Source: Agriotes lineatus (taxonomy: Eukaryota > Arthropoda > Insecta > Coleoptera > Elateridae). Taken from it: a DNA stretch of 64,000 bases. The notes beneath the pieces are model-generated. The model worked only from the letters and a program-made list of their open reading frames with translations, made no database searches and was not told where the DNA came from. The translations under genes and the position numbers were made by a program. The DNA lies in the NCBI GenBank assembly GCA_940337035.1, contig OW679203.1:32187495-32251494 (forward strand), written 5' to 3'. Positions 58,150-64,000 of the stretch are shown one piece after another (positions within the stretch are counted from its first letter, which is position 1; the number at the start of each line of letters is the position of its first letter).

Positions 58150-58405
58150 TAAGAAGAAGAGCCAGCAAACTCAGAGTGTTGGGCATTGAAGAAGAAGGCA
58201 GGGCAGTTGCTGCATGTTGTCTGCTGCATTAAATAGAAGGAATGAGGATATAAGGAACAAAATCAAGACTGCTGATATCAACATGGAGAAAAATGAGTTT
58301 AGACTGAGATGGTGAGGACATGTGAAGGGAAGTTATGAAAGCTACATCACCAAGAAGACCATGAAAATTAAGTACACCGAGGGCGAAGAAGAGAGGACGG
58401 CCTTA
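58150..58405 (+). pseudogene. LINE C-terminal relic (RTE-like)
   Basis: Plus-strand translation gives RRNEDIRNKIK (about 58227-58262), then FRLRW, a stop, and GHVK (about 58300-58330), followed by a Lys-rich stretch ending near EERTALP. The pattern RNEDIR...LRWxGHV is the conserved tail of RTE-like LINE reverse transcriptases. The copy is truncated at the left and has an in-frame TGA after RW. The catalytic domain is absent. Confidence 0.6.
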
Positions 58406-59650
58406 CCTATTGCCCAGAGAGTAAAAAAACACGAATGAAATAAACTTGACACAGCGTTATAAACCCATGTAATCATATTTATTATAAATCTTTTATTAAT
58501 TATTTGTTTAATATATACGTCGCGCATAAAAACACGTATAATTGGCCATGCTTCAAGATGTGAAAGACAGCATATAAGTATAAGTATAAATATTCCTCAG
58601 TTCAAAGTATCTAAACTGAATTTTGACGGTAGAAAATACTATAGATTAATACATTGGGATGAATTTCGAATGTAATTGAACCTCCTTATACAAACAAATA
58701 CAGTGCAGAAGCGTTGCAACAAGTGATTATTTCTGGATGTGGAGAATTAGATATTACCAAATGGCTATGCATTCTCAAGTGGTAAAAAGATATGTGACAG
58801 AGGCTCCATCGTCCGTGGCAAAGAAACAAGGGTTTGCTACATAAAATATCTAATTCAGCATAGAAAAGATTGATATGAACTTATTAACCCGCTCGCATCT
58901 GCGCAACGGTTTGCAGCAGCCGTTGATGCTACGTCGCCTTATCTGCATGCGACGCCGACCAACGATTTTTATACAAGTAGTTAAACTAACTTTCATTTCT
59001 GTCGAAATTTAGCCCAACAAGAAATTAACACAACATTTAAAATTTCCGCTGGCCGTTGGGTAGACGCCGCTGCAGCTGCCCGCAGGTTAAATATGAAGGT
59101 AATTACAGTATAACCAAAAAGCGTTTTCTAATTCAGGTTGAATGAAAATCCAGATACCTCGATAAAAACAGTCCGGTCAGCTAACAGACATTATGCTCGA
59201 TGACCTAATTAGTAATAATTCAACAATAAATTCAAGTGATTAAATTTAAAAAAACTCTACTTGGTACACCAATGGGGTCGTGTTTGGTGTCAAAATGCGC
59301 GAATTTGTCAGCTTCAACAGGTGCAGATCCAGTAATTCTGGCTGGTCACTGGGAAAACGTGAAGCTAGATTTAATAAAACATAGCAAGCTGACGCCACTG
59401 CGATGCCAATCGTTACAAATAACAGCCTCGGGCAGTTTAAATAGCTCTAGGATCGGCAACTAAATTTAGTTAAGTTTTCTGGTCGAATGTTCGCCTTTGG
59501 GAGCCCAGCTTTAAGACCCAACTGACCCTGTACGACTAAAGTGTTGGCGTTTAATCTCTACAACAGAACTATTTGTTCGTTCCGAGTACTCGAGCGTTTC
59601 CGGCAGTATGTACTTCCTCCCCAAGAGGTCAAATCAAGCTTCGCCTCCCC
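58406..59650. other. Unassigned sequence
   Basis: No gene could be supported. The 75-codon frame 59236-59463 contains GTPMGSCL, which recalls a reverse-transcriptase block, but no other block is near it. CG-rich stretches occur at about 58905-58950 and 59040-59090 (CCGCTGCAGCTGCCCGC), without recognisable coding. Confidence 0.4.
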
Positions 59651-59653
59651 AAT

Positions 59654-60066
59654 TGCTCTGTTCAAGCCGAATCCCTCCTTCGCCGAGCACTACGCACCTG
59701 CAGTAACCTCGGCGGTCAAACCTCCTTGTTGATCACCAGCTCACGGCTTCATCCAGGTGGAACTTCTCGCTCGTCCAGCGCTACGCATCCTCCAGGAGGC
59801 TGCAGCGTTATTCATCCCCGCCACGGCCCCGTCAGCCCCTCGGGTTTTTTCTCTTCCTAGGTCCCTCACCTTGGTTGAGGCCCCTCTTCAACCGTGTACC
59901 AAATCCGAGCCCGGAATCACCGCTTCGAAGAGGAACAAGAAAAGCCGGAACTGCCGTCAGCCCTCATCACTTAATTTGTAATTATTGTACATACTTATAT
60001 ATATTTTATATTAATTAAATATAACCACACAGAATCAATCTCCGCCCCAGTATTCTGATTACAACA
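59654..60066 (+). mobile_element. Possible solo LTR
   Basis: A candidate 413-bp segment begins TGCTCTGTTCAAGCC and ends CTGATTACAACA, is flanked by the 5-bp repeat CCAAT on both sides (59649-59653 and 60067-60071), and has a GC-rich left part and an AT-rich right part with TATATATATTTTATATTAATTAAATA before a C-rich end. This general layout is common in Gypsy/BEL LTRs. No internal region or second LTR is present, and the left boundary rests only on the duplication. Confidence 0.3.
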
Positions 60067-60071
60067 CCAAT

Positions 60072-61190
60072 TCTAAAAAGACGAACTGAGAAACCTATAT
60101 TGTGTTAAGATCTACATATGTTCAAAGCAAAATGCATTTTTGTCAATTAAAGTAGCCTGTCTACGCCACTTGGAGATGACGCAGTAGGATAAAACGATTT
60201 TGTAGGACTGTTCAACATACTAATAAGCAACTGTTGTAAATACAGGAAACTACACATTTAGAAAGAAATGTTGTTGATTTTAACTCCATCCCACTGTATA
60301 GTTGTTGAATATACAATGGGTATCAGGTCCTACAACTCAACTCTGATAGCATTGCCAAATTAATGGACATTTCACTAAAGCTCAGGGTAAGGTATTTTAT
60401 ATAACTGCAGGGCTAAAATTTGAATTTAACAGGATGAATGCATTTGTAAAGAGATGCCAGTAATAGCAGAATATTTAAATATAGAACGCAATAAGCAAAG
60501 CCCAATACTCGCAGGGATCTAGGTTGTGCAAAGGTGATAGCCGAACTAAAACAGATTATTATTAATTACAAAAAGGATTGCAAAGGCAATGAAATGAAGC
60601 GTAGAATTCAAGTAAAGTTAGACAGTGAAATTTTGTCAGGGTTTTAAAAGAAAGGTATAAGAAGCTAGATAAACCAATGAACGGTGCAACTAGGAGCTAA
60701 GAAGGCAGGCATTAAGGCATATAACGGAAATTGTAAGAATCAGCAACACAAGGTAAAAAGGCGAAGAAAAGCAGACAACAGATGGGCCAAAAATCGCGTG
60801 TAAAAGTAGACAGGTGAATTCAAAGGAAGCCTTGGTGCAGGAAGTACTCTAACTTAAATAATCAGTGCAGTAACGCGTGTGAACCATTAAAAGCAATTAA
60901 TAAAAAACGTGCAGTGACGCGAAGACAGGGTTAATTAGTTATAAATGTAAACAATTTATTAAGGATAAGAATTTTGTAAATAGTGTTAGTTGTAAGCAAA
61001 TTTAGTGTTAAAAGTAATCAATTTGAACTTGGTCAATATCCGTTTTTTATGAATATTCCACTTGCAAATTTTTATGACGGATTTTCAAAGAAGAACAAAA
61101 GAATAAATTGTAAGAATTGTTGTGTTGAAATGTGCTCCACTTAAAACAAATTTTTCATATATTAAATAAACAGTTATCAGCATAAAAAGT
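60072..61190. other. Unassigned AT-rich sequence
   Basis: No frame above 60 codons and no transposon end was recognised. Confidence 0.4.
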
Positions 61191-61620
61191 ATACAGTTTT
61201 ACTGAGTGTATGTCCAAGGTGGTGTGGTAGTATTTGCAGAGATTTCCGCCACAAAAAAGTTCTTCGAAGCTCCGTTACGATAACCTAGCAGCCGATGCAG
61301 CCCAAGCTCCGATCTCTGCGAGGAGCCAAACGAGTCAACACATCCCAGAGGGGAAGGTACCAGGTAATAGAGCAGCCTTCTAAGAACGTGTCCCAGGAGT
61401 TTCATCAGGATCAGCCCCAAAGCAGACCAAGAATTGCATCAGCGTCTCCTACAAGTTCCCGACTCAAGATCGGTAGAGAACAGGTACCGTTTTTGGCTAA
61501 AACTGGCTACGTTAGGCCCATGAAACTTATGTGTATGTCAGATGAGTCAATACTTAAGACAATCCAAGCATTTCCCGTGGCGGTAAAGCAAGTGTAGCTC
61601 GCAATATAGGCCTAGTTTAT
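61191..61620. other. GC-richer stretch with overlapping short frames
   Basis: A plus frame (61295-61597, 100 codons, Gln/Ser/Pro/Arg-rich) and a minus frame (61199-61420) overlap. Neither shows a known domain. The plus frame has the better length and composition for coding, and could be a degraded exon or transposon piece, but I cannot support a gene. Confidence 0.2.
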
Positions 61621-64000
61621 AATTTGAGGTTAGGCGAAGTTTGAACCCAAGCGACGCTTCGAAAAACAATTGAAAATTTGCCCGCGTCTCTTCGACGGGA
61701 TCGACAATCAAGTGCTAGAAAAATAAATGACAATTAATGCCGCCAAAACACCCGTATTCAAATAATTACGGGTAGAAACTTTGATAAATTTCACTTTGTT
61801 TTTAAGTCACTGGCCGCTAACTTGCCAGCGGGATCCATTTTGGTGGAGCATTTGACCTAATTTCGAATATTTGCTTATGCGTATTAGAGCTAAGACGGAA
61901 AACAGATCCGTATTAAAATAATTTGACAAATTACACATTCAACCAGGAACCCAACTGAGATGAGTGATTGCTTTACCAATATGAGATCGTTTATTTATCA
62001 ATATTTGCAGGTAAATAGAATATAATAAAGGGCATATAACCATTTATTTTGACAAGTCAAGAAAATGCAACTCACTTTTAATATTCCTAAACCTTTATAG
62101 TACAAACGAAATTTTGCATGGTGGCTCTTCTCAACCATTAATTAATTAATAAATTAAACAAAGAGCACAACCATAGCAATATATACATACAAACCATAAG
62201 GGGTGTTTCTCGTGGTCAAAACAAACTGCTTTGACCAATATATCTATACCAAATAGTTTTTCGTTTCTTCAGTATTGCGCTTCTAAGTTCTTAGAAAAAT
62301 CTTTAATAATAATAAGACGCCTTTTCTTGAAGTTTTATGTTCAGTTCCTCTTCATATTGGTGGAATTCAGTTTTAACTGGACTTTAGCTGTATTATGTCT
62401 GAGTCGTCTACGAAACTGGTTCACCTGAAACACGTTTAAAATGAGCACACCATTATTTATAACCTCTGTGACAAAACAATCGGTGTCGACTTGTATAAAT
62501 TCCGTGCAGATCTCTGACTCCTAACTTAGACAACAAGGTCAATTTCGGATGTTTGAAGAAAGGGGGTCCGGGGAGAAGGGTCTCCCGGAATGTTTTTTAA
62601 TAAGCTTCTGAGTTTATCACATATTTTGTTCTGGAAGGTTTTGATATGGTTTCAACTTATTATTTTGGTTTCGGTTTAGTAAATTTATCTAAAAATTCTC
62701 AAATATAAATGTCTTCTAACATGATTGACATATTATATTTTTACTTGATTTAAATGGAAAGGCACATTTCATGCGGGCTGAATCATTTCCTGTGGGACTT
62801 GGGCCTCGAATCCTCCATTAAGTGGGTTTGTATGAAAACAAGTGAATACTAGTTCTTTATTAACGTTTTCTTGTTGTGTAAATATGTATAGGTAATTGTA
62901 ATTATATTGAGATTTATTGTTGATTTTTAAAAGAGCTTTTAGAATAAAAGGTTCGTCGAGCGAAGTAATCCAATTTTTAACTTAAGTAATTCACACGAGA
63001 AAATATATTTGAAAGTTAAAAAATGCACATGCATGTTGTGAAAGGTGCAAACACTGTTAAGTGTGTGGGAAAAATTTTGCTAGAAGATACCTTCAAGTAA
63101 GAGATATCGCGTGCGACTATTAGCATTCGACCTGTTCACACTGTTATTAAAGAAGTTGGCATTGTGAGAACGATGATGTGCAGCTTTGTAGCAGGCTATA
63201 TATAAGAATGGCTTCGCTAGTTAACTACAGAATCAAAGTCATCTTCACCTTAGTGAAGCAATGGGAGTTGTGTCTTAATGACAATGGGGATTTTTCTTTT
63301 GAACAGTCTCTTAAATATACACTTTAAATGCGATTCATTTGAACCAGCCTTGTATTATATGTTTGTCAGTATAGCAAATATAATATATTTCGTTCTTTGT
63401 CTTATTTGGCAGTTTGAAAATCTTGCAACAATAACAATGAGCCAATATGAACCAAATTACAAGACATGTACAATCTAATAAAAAGATGAGCAGCCCGCGA
63501 ACGGACGTCCGACAGGGGCCGCGAGAAGGGTAATGCAGTAAATTGACTTAATCTATACAAATAACCGAAACTTTAGGATGCCAGGTTTTACACCTACAGT
63601 GATACATCTCACAGAACCACCAGACGTAGTCGAGACACAACAAAATAATTACCCAAGAAAGCAATAGCCGCTAGTGTCGAAACTTTAATGTACCGAAAAT
63701 ATACTGATCTGCACCCGTATGAGGCTTCAATTAAGCGCTAAACCGAAACTTTTATCTTCTGGAGTGCTGTGGAATTGTTTTTTACCTTCACTCACCCCTG
63801 CTGACATAAAATTCATAGCCAACTGGAGGACAAAAGTATTCGACCACACGGTATATGAATTAATATCGTAATATTAGCAGTACAACAGAAACATTAATCC
63901 AACCTCAATTTAATCATAGCACCTTTATGGAAAACTAAAATGTAGTGAGGCGGCATAAGAATTCACAGCGAATCGGGATTCAAATAAACAGTTATTTCGA
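61621..64000. other. Unassigned AT-rich sequence
   Basis: Two short plus frames (62231-62428 and 63278-63478) are hydrophobic, AT-driven and without recognisable features. A G-rich stretch (AAGGGGGTCCGGGGAGAAGG) lies at about 62560-62580. No RNA gene or transposon terminus was identified up to the end of the window. Confidence 0.4.

Noticed and set aside
59236..59463. GTPMGSCL as a Penelope-type reverse transcriptase block
   Set aside because: No other block of the family is found upstream or downstream; one short match is not enough.

Overview
The window looks like gene-poor, repeat-dominated heterochromatin from an AT-rich animal genome, most likely an insect or other arthropod. The evidence is the mixture of elements: a BEL/Pao LTR retrotransposon, a Jockey-type and an RTE-like non-LTR retrotransposon, several hAT and Tc1/mariner-like elements, and long satellite arrays. 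I found no convincing host protein-coding gene, rRNA, functional tRNA or CRISPR array. The species cannot be named from the sequence.

Layout. 1-960: tandem repeat of ~160-bp units paired into ~320-bp dimers. 2461-7500: 21-bp AT-rich minisatellite with a ~380-bp unrelated block near its right end. 8515-18150: scattered repeats, including a CTGT-microsatellite family, an old dispersed repeat (11570-13090), a degraded reverse transcriptase (14300-14770) and a Tc1/mariner-like MITE (17616-18146). 18190-31660: satellite A, a 533-bp unit made of three ~178-bp subunits, split by a 6.3-kb element with ~490-bp terminal inverted repeats (19188-25471) that itself carries a broken RTE-like LINE. 31660-35275: an hAT MITE (32604-32914) and a second copy of the dispersed repeat. 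35300-36280 and 48850-52340: satellite B (~450-bp unit, related to A), split by a transposon nest.

The nest holds an inverted-repeat element (arms near 36471 and 44084). It is split by a BEL/Pao retrotransposon (36573-43968) with LTRs that look identical, a 5-bp target duplication and one open gag-pol frame of 1754 residues. A Jockey-type LINE (44135-48551) with a 10-bp target duplication is inserted beside its right arm. BEL is the only element that looks intact. 52340-53790 is richer in GC and has a palindrome containing two E-boxes. 53798-57460 is an hAT element with an 8-bp target duplication, and a second hAT element (55058-56555, also 8-bp duplication) has landed in its transposase remnant. 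The right end has a LINE C-terminal relic (58150-58400), a possible solo LTR and unassigned AT-rich sequence.

The coding parts all belong to mobile elements. The insertion order is readable: satellite first, then DNA transposons and MITEs, then LINEs and the BEL element. Three of the elements (RTE-like, Jockey, hAT) break frame at A or T runs of 9-10 bases, so some of that damage could be assembly error. Each LINE also has at least one stop codon that homopolymer error cannot explain.
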